Assembly: GCA_947454695.1 (NCBI GenBank)
Contig: CANGMW010000157.1
Location: 1 to 6,102 of the forward strand
DNA length: 6,102 bases
Direction of reading: 5' to 3'
Origin: Comamonadaceae bacterium
GTDB taxonomy: Bacteria; Pseudomonadota; Gammaproteobacteria; Burkholderiales; Burkholderiaceae_C
How positions within the stretch are numbered: position 1 is the stretch's first letter; every line of letters starts with the position of its first letter. A program made the position numbers and the translations under genes. This document shows, piece after piece, positions 1 through 5,900 of the stretch. The notes beneath the pieces were generated by a model. That model ran no database searches, was not told the DNA's origin, and saw nothing but the letters and a program-made list of their open reading frames with translations.

Positions 1-594
1 CATGAACAGTCCGGTGTCGCCCATGTGGTAAATCTTCACGCCGTTTTCCAGCGTGATGATGAAGCCCACCGGCTCGCCACCGAAATGGCTTTCGTCTTGG
101 CCTGTGCCCGGGTTTTTCCAAAGGTACAACGACGAGTGCTCGGCCTTGACCATGGTGATCTTGAGCGCGGGCACATCGGCAAACGGCGTGAGGGTGCCGG
201 TCTTGTTCATGCGCGGGGCCAGTTCGGGTGGCAACACACCCAGCACGGTCAGGGTCTGGTTCAAGTCACCGGGTGCGATGACGCGCGCTTTGTTCATGCG
301 GGCCAGATCCGGCGCATCGGCGATATGGTCCGCATGGCCGTGCGTCACCAAAATTAAATCGACCTTGCCCAGCGCTTCCAGCGACTTGTAGGCGGCCGGT
401 GTTTTCGGGTTGGGTCGCAGCCAGGGGTCAATCACGATCACCTTGCCGCTGGGCGTGGTCAGCCGAAACGCAGCCTGACCGAGCCAGAGTAATTCGGCTT
501 TGTTGTCGGGGGTTTGGCCGATGGCCACACCCGGGGAACTTGCCAGTGCGAAGACCAAAGACAAAAACAATGCAATTCGATGAATTCGTGGCAT
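1..594 (-). CDS. Exported metallo-beta-lactamase-fold metal-dependent hydrolase (partial, C-terminus missing)
   Basis: Reading the minus strand from the ATG at 594-592 gives 198 codons that run open to the window edge, so the C-terminus is missing. Residues 1-26 look like a secretion signal: MPRIHR, a hydrophobic stretch (IALFLSLVFALA), then small residues; a periplasmic location is inferred and the cleavage site is uncertain. The mature part starts with a strand resembling LLWLGQAAFRL and IDPWL (about 35-59), typical of the UPF0173/MBL-fold hydrolases. The metal-binding motif VTHGHADH (83-90) supplies H85, H87, D89 and H90; H153 (AEHSS) and D193 (MGDTG) are the probable next ligands. The fold and metal site are well supported; the substrate cannot be told. 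No good Shine-Dalgarno sequence precedes the start. It diverges from the adenylation gene across 77 bp and has no evident link to the aromatic pathway genes. Confidence 0.85.
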   Translation of the reverse strand, partial: MPRIHRIALFLSLVFALASSPGVAIGQTPDNKAELLWLGQAAFRLTTPSGKVIVIDPWLRPNPKTPAAYKSLEALGKVDLILVTHGHADHIADAPDLARMNKARVIAPGDLNQTLTVLGVLPPELAPRMNKTGTLTPFADVPALKITMVKAEHSSLYLWKNPGTGQDESHFGGEPVGFIITLENGVKIYHMGDTGLFM

Positions 595-671
595 AAAAGC
601 TTTAGGAAAAATGGATTCGCACCGTCGTTCATGATGAAGACTATCTTTCAAGCAGTTTATTCTTAAATGTT
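595..671. other. Divergent intergenic region between hydrolase and adenylation genes
   Basis: These 77 bp must hold the promoters of both divergent genes. The DNA is AT-rich toward the plus-strand gene. I looked for sigma70-like -35/-10 pairs on both strands and found none with acceptable spacing; a TTGAAA-like hexamer on the minus strand (about 645-650) has no matching -10. No convincing ribosome binding site lies ahead of either start. Confidence 0.4.
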
Positions 672-2090
672 ATGACACCAAACTCCACTACTGAGCGTCT
701 GAACTACTGGGCTGATAAAACGCCGCGTGGGGTGGCTATGGTCTACAGTTCCAACCGATACACCTACAGTCTGGTCAGGTTGCTGGTTCACAGGCTCGTT
801 AAACATTGGCAATCACAGGGTATCCATAAAAACCATTGGGTGGCGCTGAAAATCAAGGACTCGGCATTGGAATTGATAGCCGCACTTTCGCTTGAAGCGA
901 TAGGCGCCGTCAGAGTTTCGCAAGTGGATGATGCGGCGTTGATGGATCAAGTGCATTTCTTGATCAGCGATAAAGAAATAACCCATACGCATCAAAACGC
1001 TATTTTTTTAGACCCGGATTTTTTAAGAAATTTCGCAAGCGTCAGGCCGGGAGATTTTGAATTCGAATTTTCAGTTCAACAAAACCTTGCCGATGACCCT
1101 GTATTTTTGTCATCAACTTCAGGAACTACGGGTGCCAAGAAGTATTTTTTTGACACTTACAAAGGCTTGTGGGCGAATTTGAATTTGATGCGAAGTCTTT
1201 ATTTTTCAAAGCCCAATACCGTTTTTTTCAGTGTCTACAAACTCCAGGTTGGCGCGTCGTATGCGGGTTGTTGCATGGCTCTAGCCACCGGGGGGCAAAT
1301 CATTTTCGCGGGCTATGACGATGTGCTGACGCAACTGGAGACCGTGCCTGTGTCGCATGTCGCACTTGTACTGAAAGATGCTCAAGCATTTCGGGACAAA
1401 TACCCTGAGCTCTCACTCCAGCAAAAAATTTCAAGCTTGAGGGTTTTGGGGGCCGGCCTGCCTTTGGATTTGAGAATTTGGCTGGAGCAGCATTTGGCTG
1501 AACGAGTGTTCAATTCTTACTCTTCTAATGAAACGGGCCAGATTGGCGAGGTCACGGCTGAAGGGGTAACTGACATCTATCCGGGTGTTCAAGTCAAAAT
1601 TGTGGATGAGCTAGGGGGGGATTTAGGTTTGGAAAAACAAGGGTTTATTTCAGTGAAATCGACCCAGGTAATTTCAGGCTATGTTTGGAATGAAGACCTC
1701 AATCCAATCCATTTCCAAGATGGATGGTTTCGCACCAATGACTTAGGTTATCTGAAGTCAGATCGCGTTTTGGTCGTGCTGGATCGTGCGGACAATATGC
1801 TGAATGTGGGCGGCATCAAAATCCCGCCCATTCCGATGGAGTCGCGCTTGAAGGAACTGCTGGGTATGGAGGCGCTCGCAATCATGAATCATCCGCCGCT
1901 TTCCGATGCAGTGGTGGTGGTGATTCAAAGCAAGCAAGCAGCTCAGTTTGCGGCAATCCGTTCGGTGGTCGACAGATTTTTCAGCGCGTCATTTCCGGTT
2001 CGCGTGGTGTTCCTCGATGAAATACCGCTGACCGAATCGGGGAAAATCAAAAAATTCGAACTCAGCAGCCTGATTCCTCCAGCTGTTTAG
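672..2090 (+). CDS. Stand-alone AMP-forming adenylation enzyme (acyl/aryl-CoA synthetase or acyl-AMP ligase family), low GC
   Basis: A 472-residue member of the ANL superfamily, which activates a carboxylic acid with ATP to an acyl-adenylate. Core motifs in order: the phosphate-binding loop SSTSGTTGAKK (147-157), the A5 motif NSYSSNETG (281-289), the ATP-ribose motif WFRTNDLGY (352-360, D357), the hinge LDRADNML (370-377) leading to GGIKIPP (380-386), and the A10 motif PLTESGKIKK (452-461) with the catalytic lysine K458. The glutamate usual after the GxKIxP stretch is replaced by proline (P388). At 472 residues it is shorter than typical 500-560-residue CoA ligases, and no carrier or reductase domain is attached. 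The ATG at 672 is the only start: an in-frame stop lies at 603-605 with no start codon between. GC content falls well below the neighbours (about 38% in 1021-1080, against about 68% in 5221-5280), with many Phe TTT and Lys AAA codons, which suggests acquisition by transfer. Substrate and acceptor (CoA, carrier protein or other) are unknown. Confidence 0.85.
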   Translation: MTPNSTTERLNYWADKTPRGVAMVYSSNRYTYSLVRLLVHRLVKHWQSQGIHKNHWVALKIKDSALELIAALSLEAIGAVRVSQVDDAALMDQVHFLISDKEITHTHQNAIFLDPDFLRNFASVRPGDFEFEFSVQQNLADDPVFLSSTSGTTGAKKYFFDTYKGLWANLNLMRSLYFSKPNTVFFSVYKLQVGASYAGCCMALATGGQIIFAGYDDVLTQLETVPVSHVALVLKDAQAFRDKYPELSLQQKISSLRVLGAGLPLDLRIWLEQHLAERVFNSYSSNETGQIGEVTAEGVTDIYPGVQVKIVDELGGDLGLEKQGFISVKSTQVISGYVWNEDLNPIHFQDGWFRTNDLGYLKSDRVLVVLDRADNMLNVGGIKIPPIPMESRLKELLGMEALAIMNHPPLSDAVVVVIQSKQAAQFAAIRSVVDRFFSASFPVRVVFLDEIPLTESGKIKKFELSSLIPPAV

Positions 2091-2137
2091 GTGCTGGCTT
2101 GGTTGGCTCAGGCCGCGGGCTTTAGTTAGCCAAGTTC
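2091..2137. terminator. Possible weak bidirectional terminator between convergent genes
   Basis: The 47 bp between two convergent stop codons contain TTGGCT (2103-2108) and its complement AGCCAA (2128-2133), which could form a 6-bp stem with a 19-nt loop, followed by a poor T-rich run (GTTCTT). The placement favours a terminator, but the stem is short and the loop long. Confidence 0.25.
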
Positions 2138-2980
2138 TTAAAGCGTCGCTTCAATCGCGTGTCGCAAAGACGGCGTCACCTCAGGCATCACCCCGAACCA
2201 AGACGCAAATGCCGGACGCGCCTGGTGCAGCAGCATGCCCAAACCGTTAACCACCGGGTTGCCGCGTGCCAGCGCTTGCGCCAGCAGCGGGGTTTGCATC
2301 GGCACATAAATGATGTCCGACACCAGGGCGGTGACGGGCAGGGGGTCGAGCGCCAAGTCCAGCGGGTCTTGTCCTTTCATGCCGAGGCTGGTGGTGTTGA
2401 CCAAGAGGGCCGCGCCACGCAGCGCCTCATGGCGTTGCGACCAGGGCACGGCGCGGATGGGTGCGCCGAGTTCGTCGGCCAGGGCTTGCGCTTTGTCCAG
2501 ACTGCGGTTGCAAAGACGTATCTCCGTTGCGCCCTGGTCAATCAGCGCGACCAGCACCGCGCGCGCCGCGCCGCCAGCGCCCAACACCGTGATCGGGCCG
2601 GTGTCGGCGCGCCAGCCGGGCTGGGCTTGCAGCAGGCTTTGGATGTAGCCAAAGCCGTCATGGTTGTAGCCGCTCAGGCTACCGTCTTTATTCACCACGA
2701 TGGTGTTGATGGCACCGATGCGTTGCGCCACCGGGTCGATGTGGTCGACCAAGGGCATGGCCGCCACTTTGTGCGGGATGGTGATGTTGCAACCGGCAAA
2801 GCCCAATGCCCGCAGGCCCCGCACCGCGTCGCCCAGCAAGTCCGGGGCGACCGGCAGCAAGACATAGCTGCCTTTGAGGCCGTGTTCGCGGATCCAGTGG
2901 GTGTGCAGGGCGGGTGAGCGCGAGTGCGCCACAGGCCAGCCCATGACGCCGGCAAGAATGAAAGGTTGGTCGTTGGCCAT
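2138..2980 (-). CDS. aroE: Shikimate dehydrogenase (AroE family), possibly catabolic quinate/shikimate dehydrogenase
   Basis: A 280-residue protein, the usual AroE length (about 270-290). The family catalyses NADP(H)- or NAD(H)-linked interconversion of 3-dehydroshikimate and shikimate in the cytoplasm. Substrate-site signatures: GWPVAHSRSP (14-23, with S20 and S22), NITIPHK (65-71, catalytic K71), GAINTI (89-94) and GYNHDGFG (104-111, catalytic D108). The last is normally NTD, so H107 replaces the usual threonine. The nucleotide-binding half has GAGGAARA (134-141), NRSLDK (158-163, position of the NADP-phosphate-reading loop), NTTSLGM (195-201), and the closing NGLGMLLHQARPAF (245-258, with Q253). 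The ATG at 2980 lies 18 bp after the lysR stop, so the two are probably co-transcribed; only a weak GAG precedes the start. Its place behind the regulator of a protocatechuate cluster suggests a role in turning quinate or shikimate to protocatechuate; a biosynthetic role is equally compatible with the sequence. Confidence 0.9.
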   Translation of the reverse strand: MANDQPFILAGVMGWPVAHSRSPALHTHWIREHGLKGSYVLLPVAPDLLGDAVRGLRALGFAGCNITIPHKVAAMPLVDHIDPVAQRIGAINTIVVNKDGSLSGYNHDGFGYIQSLLQAQPGWRADTGPITVLGAGGAARAVLVALIDQGATEIRLCNRSLDKAQALADELGAPIRAVPWSQRHEALRGAALLVNTTSLGMKGQDPLDLALDPLPVTALVSDIIYVPMQTPLLAQALARGNPVVNGLGMLLHQARPAFASWFGVMPEVTPSLRHAIEATL

Positions 2981-2998
2981 GCGGTGCTCGTTATCGGT

Positions 2999-3937
2999 TT
3001 AGGGTTCGCTGAAGTGGGCCGGACCGAAGACCTCGGCCGCGACTTGTTGAATCAACTCAATCATCGCCTGCTGGGTCATGGTGGTGGTGCGGCCGGCCGC
3101 ACTGGCCAGCGCCAGCTTGCTGATGAGTTTGGGTTTGCCGATGCTGCGCGCCACAAAGTCTCGGGGTTTGCTGGAAGTGGCCAGCGCGTATTTGGGCAAG
3201 ACGGCATGGCCCTCGCCATCGGCCACCAGATCCAGAATGGCCGAAATGCCGTCAATTTCCAGACTGACACGCGGTTTGCAACCGATGCCGGCCATTCCCG
3301 TTTCCACCGCCATGCGAATCGCATTGGGCCGGCTGGGGATCACCAGCGGCAACTTGGCCAGGTCTTTGAGGGTGATCGCGCCCGCCGGGAGTTTGTCACC
3401 GGCTTTGTCGTTGGCTTTGTCACTGCGCCGGCTGATGAGAAACAACTCTTCTTCCATCAGTGGCAAGGTGTTGATCTCCGGACTGGGGGAGGGGTTGTAG
3501 AGCAGGGCGATGTCCAGCCGTCCGGTGAGCAGCCATTCCTGCATGGACATGGTCAGTCCCTCGCTGATCGACAGCGCCGCACTGGGCAACTGCTTGCGAA
3601 ACGCGCGTGTGATGGGCACGGTGAGCATCTTGGCAATGCTGGGCGGCAGGCCCAGCGCCACGCGCCCGGCCAGCGCACCTTGCACGCGCCCCAGGTCTTC
3701 CTGTGCGCGCGCCACCTGGTGCAGGATGCCGCGCCCGTGCCCCAGCAGCAGCTTGCCCGCATCGGTGGTGGTCACGCCGCGGCCGTTGCGCAGCAACAGG
3801 TTTTGCCGCAGCTCCACCTCCAGCAGGCGCACTTGGCGGCTCAGCGCCGGCTGGGCGATGTTGAGCACGCCGGAGGCGCGGGTGAAGCTGCCTAATTCGG
3901 CGACGCGGACAAAATATTCGAGTTGTTTGAGGTCCAT
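2999..3937 (-). CDS. LysR-type transcriptional regulator, probable regulator of the PCA 4,5-cleavage operon
   Basis: A 312-residue LysR family protein. The N-terminal winged helix-turn-helix covers about residues 1-60, with the recognition region SFTRASGVLNIAQPALSRQVRLLE spread over 17-40 and the usual wing TTTDAGKLLL (56-65). The effector-binding domain begins near GRVALGLPPS (91-100) and includes LTGRLDIALLY (137-147), the PSRPNAIR segment (201-208) and GEGHAVLPKYA (241-251). The layout resembles the Nac/Cbl-like group of LysR proteins. Residues 172-182 are a charged linker (SDKANDKAGDK) encoded by a short tandem repeat. The ATG at 3937 gives the full canonical N-terminus; only AGAG close to the start serves as a ribosome site. 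It is transcribed away from the ligJ-ligK operon, the classical arrangement for a LysR regulator and its target, comparable to PmdR in Comamonas. The effector (PCA or a ring-cleavage product) is an inference from context. Confidence 0.9.
   Translation of the reverse strand: MDLKQLEYFVRVAELGSFTRASGVLNIAQPALSRQVRLLEVELRQNLLLRNGRGVTTTDAGKLLLGHGRGILHQVARAQEDLGRVQGALAGRVALGLPPSIAKMLTVPITRAFRKQLPSAALSISEGLTMSMQEWLLTGRLDIALLYNPSPSPEINTLPLMEEELFLISRRSDKANDKAGDKLPAGAITLKDLAKLPLVIPSRPNAIRMAVETGMAGIGCKPRVSLEIDGISAILDLVADGEGHAVLPKYALATSSKPRDFVARSIGKPKLISKLALASAAGRTTTMTQQAMIELIQQVAAEVFGPAHFSEP
3392..3427. repeat. 12-bp tandem repeat, three copies, inside the lysR gene
   Basis: Three adjoining 12-bp units start at 3392, 3404 and 3416, each beginning TTTGTC, with the first two ending in GGC and the third diverged. 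On the minus strand they encode the D-K-A-[N/G] pattern in a surface-type linker of the LysR protein (residues 172-182). The reading frame is kept because the unit is a multiple of three. Confidence 0.7.
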
Positions 3938-3966
3938 GGTCTCTGGAATAGCTGGCGTCGATCAAT

Positions 3967-3985
3967 GCTGCTATGTTATATCAGC
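3967..3985. promoter_or_regulatory. Imperfect 8-3-8 dyad, candidate LysR operator
   Basis: GCTGCTAT, spacer GTT, ATATCAGC: an inverted repeat with 7 of 8 pairs matching (mismatch at 3971/3981), centred on 3976. LysR proteins typically bind interrupted dyads of this size in the divergent region. It does not show the exact T-N11-A spacing, so the assignment rests on symmetry and position. It overlaps the best lysR -10 hexamer, which would suit negative autoregulation. Confidence 0.5.
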
Positions 3986-4002
3986 TAGAGTGCCCATTTC
4001 AT
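3975..4002 (-). promoter_or_regulatory. Putative sigma70-type promoter for lysR
   Basis: On the minus strand, ATGAAA (4002-3997) and TATAAC (3980-3975) are separated by 16 bp. TATAAC matches the -10 consensus at 5 of 6 positions and ATGAAA matches the -35 at 4 of 6. Transcription would start roughly at 3968, giving a leader of about 30 nt ahead of the lysR ATG. Confidence 0.4.
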
Positions 4003-4017
4003 TGCCCGGGGGAGGGC

Positions 4018-4046
4018 TTGCACGGACAATTCTTCCACCTTCTGAT
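4018..4046 (+). promoter_or_regulatory. Weak candidate promoter for the ModA-like/ligJ/ligK operon
   Basis: TTGCAC (4018-4023) and TCTGAT (4041-4046) lie 17 bp apart; both match consensus poorly, as expected for an activator-dependent promoter. A start near 4053 would leave a leader of only about a dozen bases before the ATG at 4065, which fits the absence of a Shine-Dalgarno sequence there. The dyad would then sit about 75-80 bp upstream, near the usual LysR recognition position. Confidence 0.25.
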
Positions 4047-4064
4047 TAGCCCTTTCCCCCACCT

Positions 4065-4754
4065 ATGACCCCCACGATTCGCGGTATTTCTTCCATGGCC
4101 ACACGGCTGCTGCTGAGCGATTTGCTGGCAGCCTTTGACGATCGGCTGCCCGCTGGCGTGCAGATGGAGTCGGTGGGCGGCGTGGACGCGGCCAAGCGGG
4201 TGCAGGCCGGGGAAGCCTTTGATGTGGTGATTCTGGCAAGTGAGGCCATCGACAAACTGATCGCTTCCGGCCAGGTGTTGAGTGGTTCGCGGGTCGACCT
4301 GGTGCGCTCCGGCGTGGCCGTGGCGGTGCGCGAGGGTGCGCCCCAACCCGATATTTCCAGCGAAGCCGCTGTGCGCGCTGCTGTACTGGCCGCGCCAAGT
4401 CTGAGTTATTCCACCGGTCCCAGCGGCGTGGCGCTGGCCGCCCTGTTCGAACGCTGGGGCATTGCCCAAAGCATTCGCGAGCGCATCGTGCAAGCGCCGC
4501 CCGGTGTGCCGGTGGGCAGTCTGGTGGCTCAGGGCCAGGTCGCGCTGGGTTTTCAGCAGCTGAGTGAGCTTTTGCCTTTGAGCGGTATCACCGTGCTGGG
4601 GCCGCTGCCCCCGGCGATTCAGATCACCACCACCTTCAGCGCCGGTGTGTGCGCTACGTCCACACAAGCGGATGCGGTGCGTGCTGTGCTGGCCTTGTTC
4701 AACTCGGCGCCCAGCGCTGACATCAAGCACCGTCATGGCATGGCGCCCGCCTGA
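4065..4754 (+). CDS. ModA-like substrate-binding-fold protein without signal peptide, first gene of the ligJ operon
   Basis: A 229-residue protein with the type 2 periplasmic binding fold, resembling molybdate-binding ModA proteins. Family-like segments: the first strand and anion-loop region IRGISSMATRLL (5-16), VGGVDAAKRVQAGEAFDVVILAS (38-59, matching the ModA 'aGapaDvfisA' region), the domain crossover VRSGVAVAVREG (80-91), and SYSTGPSGVALAALFERWGI (114-133). The N-terminus begins directly with the first beta strand and has no hydrophobic signal segment, so it is predicted cytoplasmic, unlike a transport binding protein. No ABC permease or ATPase genes are nearby. The ATG at 4065 is preferred over the ATG at 4095 because the latter would delete the first strand; neither has a Shine-Dalgarno sequence. 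It lies 45 bp before ligJ on the same strand and opposite lysR, so it is probably the first gene of the PCA 4,5-cleavage operon. Possible roles are ligand sensing, sequestration, or an enzymatic step such as oxalomesaconate isomerisation; none is shown by the sequence. Confidence 0.8.
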   Translation: MTPTIRGISSMATRLLLSDLLAAFDDRLPAGVQMESVGGVDAAKRVQAGEAFDVVILASEAIDKLIASGQVLSGSRVDLVRSGVAVAVREGAPQPDISSEAAVRAAVLAAPSLSYSTGPSGVALAALFERWGIAQSIRERIVQAPPGVPVGSLVAQGQVALGFQQLSELLPLSGITVLGPLPPAIQITTTFSAGVCATSTQADAVRAVLALFNSAPSADIKHRHGMAPA

Positions 4755-4799
4755 AGTTTTTTCTTTTCGATTTTTCTGACCTCACCTAACAAGTTCATC

Positions 4800-5840
4800 A
4801 TGAAACAACCGCTCATCATCGATTGCCACGGCCACTACACCACCGCACCCAAAGCATTGGAGAACTGGCGCAACCAGCAGATCGCCGGCATCCAGGACCC
4901 GGCACTGATGCCCAAAGTGGCGGACCTCAAAATCAGCGACGACGAGCTGCGTGAATCGATCGAGACCAACCAGCTTCGCCTGATGAAAGAGCGCGGCAGC
5001 GACATCACCATCTTCAGCCCGCGCGCCAGCTTCATGGCCCACCACATCGGCGACTTCAATGTCTCCAGCACCTGGGCGGCCATTTGCAATGAGCTCTGCT
5101 ACCGCGTGAGCCAGCTCTTCCCCGATCACTTTGTGCCGGCCGCCATGCTGCCGCAGTCGCCCGGCGTTGACCCCAAAACATGCATCCCCGAGCTGGAGAA
5201 ATGCGTCAAGGAATACGGCAATGTGGGCATCAACCTGAACCCCGACCCGAGCGGCGGCCACTGGACCAGCCCGCCCCTGACTGACCGTCAGTGGTACCCC
5301 ATTTACGAAAAAATGGTGGAGTACGACATCCCCGCCATGATCCACGTCTCCACCAGCTGCAACGCGTGTTTCCACACCACCGGCGCGCATTACCTCAACG
5401 CCGACACCACGGCTTTCATGCAGCTCATTCAAGGTGACCTGTTCAAAGATTTCCCCACGTTGAAGTTCATCGTCCCGCACGGTGGTGGCGCCGTGCCTTA
5501 CCACTGGGGTCGCTTTCGTGGTCTGGCGCAAGAGATGAAAAAGCCCTTGCTCAAAGACCACCTGCTCAACAACGTGTTCTTCGACACCTGCGTGTACCAC
5601 CAGCCCGGCATCGATTTGCTGACCAAGGTGATCCCGGTGGACAACATCTTGTTCGCCTCCGAGATGATCGGCGCGGTGCGCGGCATCGACCCCGAAACCG
5701 GCAACTACTACGACGACACCAAGCGCTACATCCAGGCGTCCGACATCCTGAATGACGAGCACCGCTTCAAGGTGTACGAGGGCAATGCGCGCCGCGTGTT
5801 CCCGCGTCTGGACGCTGCCCTCCAGGCCCGTGGCCGCTGA
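4800..5840 (+). CDS. ligJ: 4-oxalomesaconate hydratase (amidohydrolase superfamily)
   Basis: A 346-residue protein closely resembling LigJ of Sphingobium and PmdE of Comamonas. It hydrates 4-oxalomesaconate to 4-carboxy-4-hydroxy-2-oxoadipate in the PCA 4,5-cleavage pathway (also used for gallate). The amidohydrolase barrel starts with IIDCHGHYTTAP (6-17), giving the metal pair H10 and H12. Further conserved histidines are H182 (MIHVSTSCNACFHTTGAHY, 180-198) and H227 (VPHGGGAVPYHWGRFRGLAQE, about 225-245), and E288 lies in LFASEMIGAVRG (284-294). In LigJ, zinc is bound by the HxH pair, a strand-5 histidine and an acidic residue, and these positions are all present here. Family signatures ASFMAHHIGDFNVSS (76-90) and NLNPDPSGGHWTSPPLTDR (145-163) are intact and the length is normal, so the enzyme should be active. 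The start at 4800 matches the family N-terminus; the ribosome site is weak (AACAAG). The gene follows the ModA-like gene by 45 bp and is followed by ligK after 60 bp. Confidence 0.95.
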   Translation: MKQPLIIDCHGHYTTAPKALENWRNQQIAGIQDPALMPKVADLKISDDELRESIETNQLRLMKERGSDITIFSPRASFMAHHIGDFNVSSTWAAICNELCYRVSQLFPDHFVPAAMLPQSPGVDPKTCIPELEKCVKEYGNVGINLNPDPSGGHWTSPPLTDRQWYPIYEKMVEYDIPAMIHVSTSCNACFHTTGAHYLNADTTAFMQLIQGDLFKDFPTLKFIVPHGGGAVPYHWGRFRGLAQEMKKPLLKDHLLNNVFFDTCVYHQPGIDLLTKVIPVDNILFASEMIGAVRGIDPETGNYYDDTKRYIQASDILNDEHRFKVYEGNARRVFPRLDAALQARGR

Positions 5841-5888
5841 GCGGCGCACCGACCCTGAATTGCCGTACCGATTGATTCATTAAATTTT

Positions 5889-5894
5889 GAGGAA
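5889..5894 (+). promoter_or_regulatory. Strong ribosome binding site for ligK
   Basis: GAGGAA ends 6 bases before the ATG at 5901. It is the only clear Shine-Dalgarno sequence in the window and fixes the start of the last gene. Confidence 0.85.
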
Positions 5895-5900
5895 ATTCTC

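Larger units (their letters stand above)
3938..4064. promoter_or_regulatory. Divergent control region of lysR and the ligJ-ligK operon
   Basis: This 127-bp gap separates the start of lysR from the start of the ModA-like gene, and is the only sizeable non-coding stretch on this side of the window. It should contain promoters in both directions and the LysR binding site. A dyad, a probable lysR promoter and a weak plus-strand promoter are listed separately. A stop codon in frame with the plus-strand gene at 4047-4049 limits how far upstream that gene could begin. Confidence 0.7.

Noticed and set aside
25..596. Overlapping plus-strand open frames at the left edge
   Set aside because: The minus strand carries the MBL metal-binding motif and a signal peptide; the plus-strand translations look like noise.
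2159..2917. Plus-strand open frame (252 codons) opposite aroE
   Set aside because: Antisense shadow of aroE, whose catalytic motifs are complete on the minus strand.
2924..3895. Plus-strand open frame (323 codons) opposite lysR
   Set aside because: Antisense shadow of the LysR gene; low-complexity translation rich in Gln, Gly, His and Ala, with no domain.
3999..4736. Minus-strand open frame (245 codons) opposite the ModA-like gene
   Set aside because: No recognisable motif, compositionally a shadow, and it would run across the divergent promoter region.
4755..4799. T-rich gap between the ModA-like gene and ligJ as a terminator
   Set aside because: There are T runs but no preceding GC-rich inverted repeat, and both genes read in the same direction.
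4782..5849. Long minus-strand open frame (355 codons) opposite ligJ
   Set aside because: It mirrors a confidently identified LigJ coding frame in GC-rich DNA; its translation is rich in Val, His, Gly and Ala with no recognisable domain.
5841..5900. Internal promoter between ligJ and ligK
   Set aside because: A TTGCCG and a TAAATT hexamer are about 15 bp apart, too close for a good promoter, and the 60-bp gap is compatible with a shared transcript.
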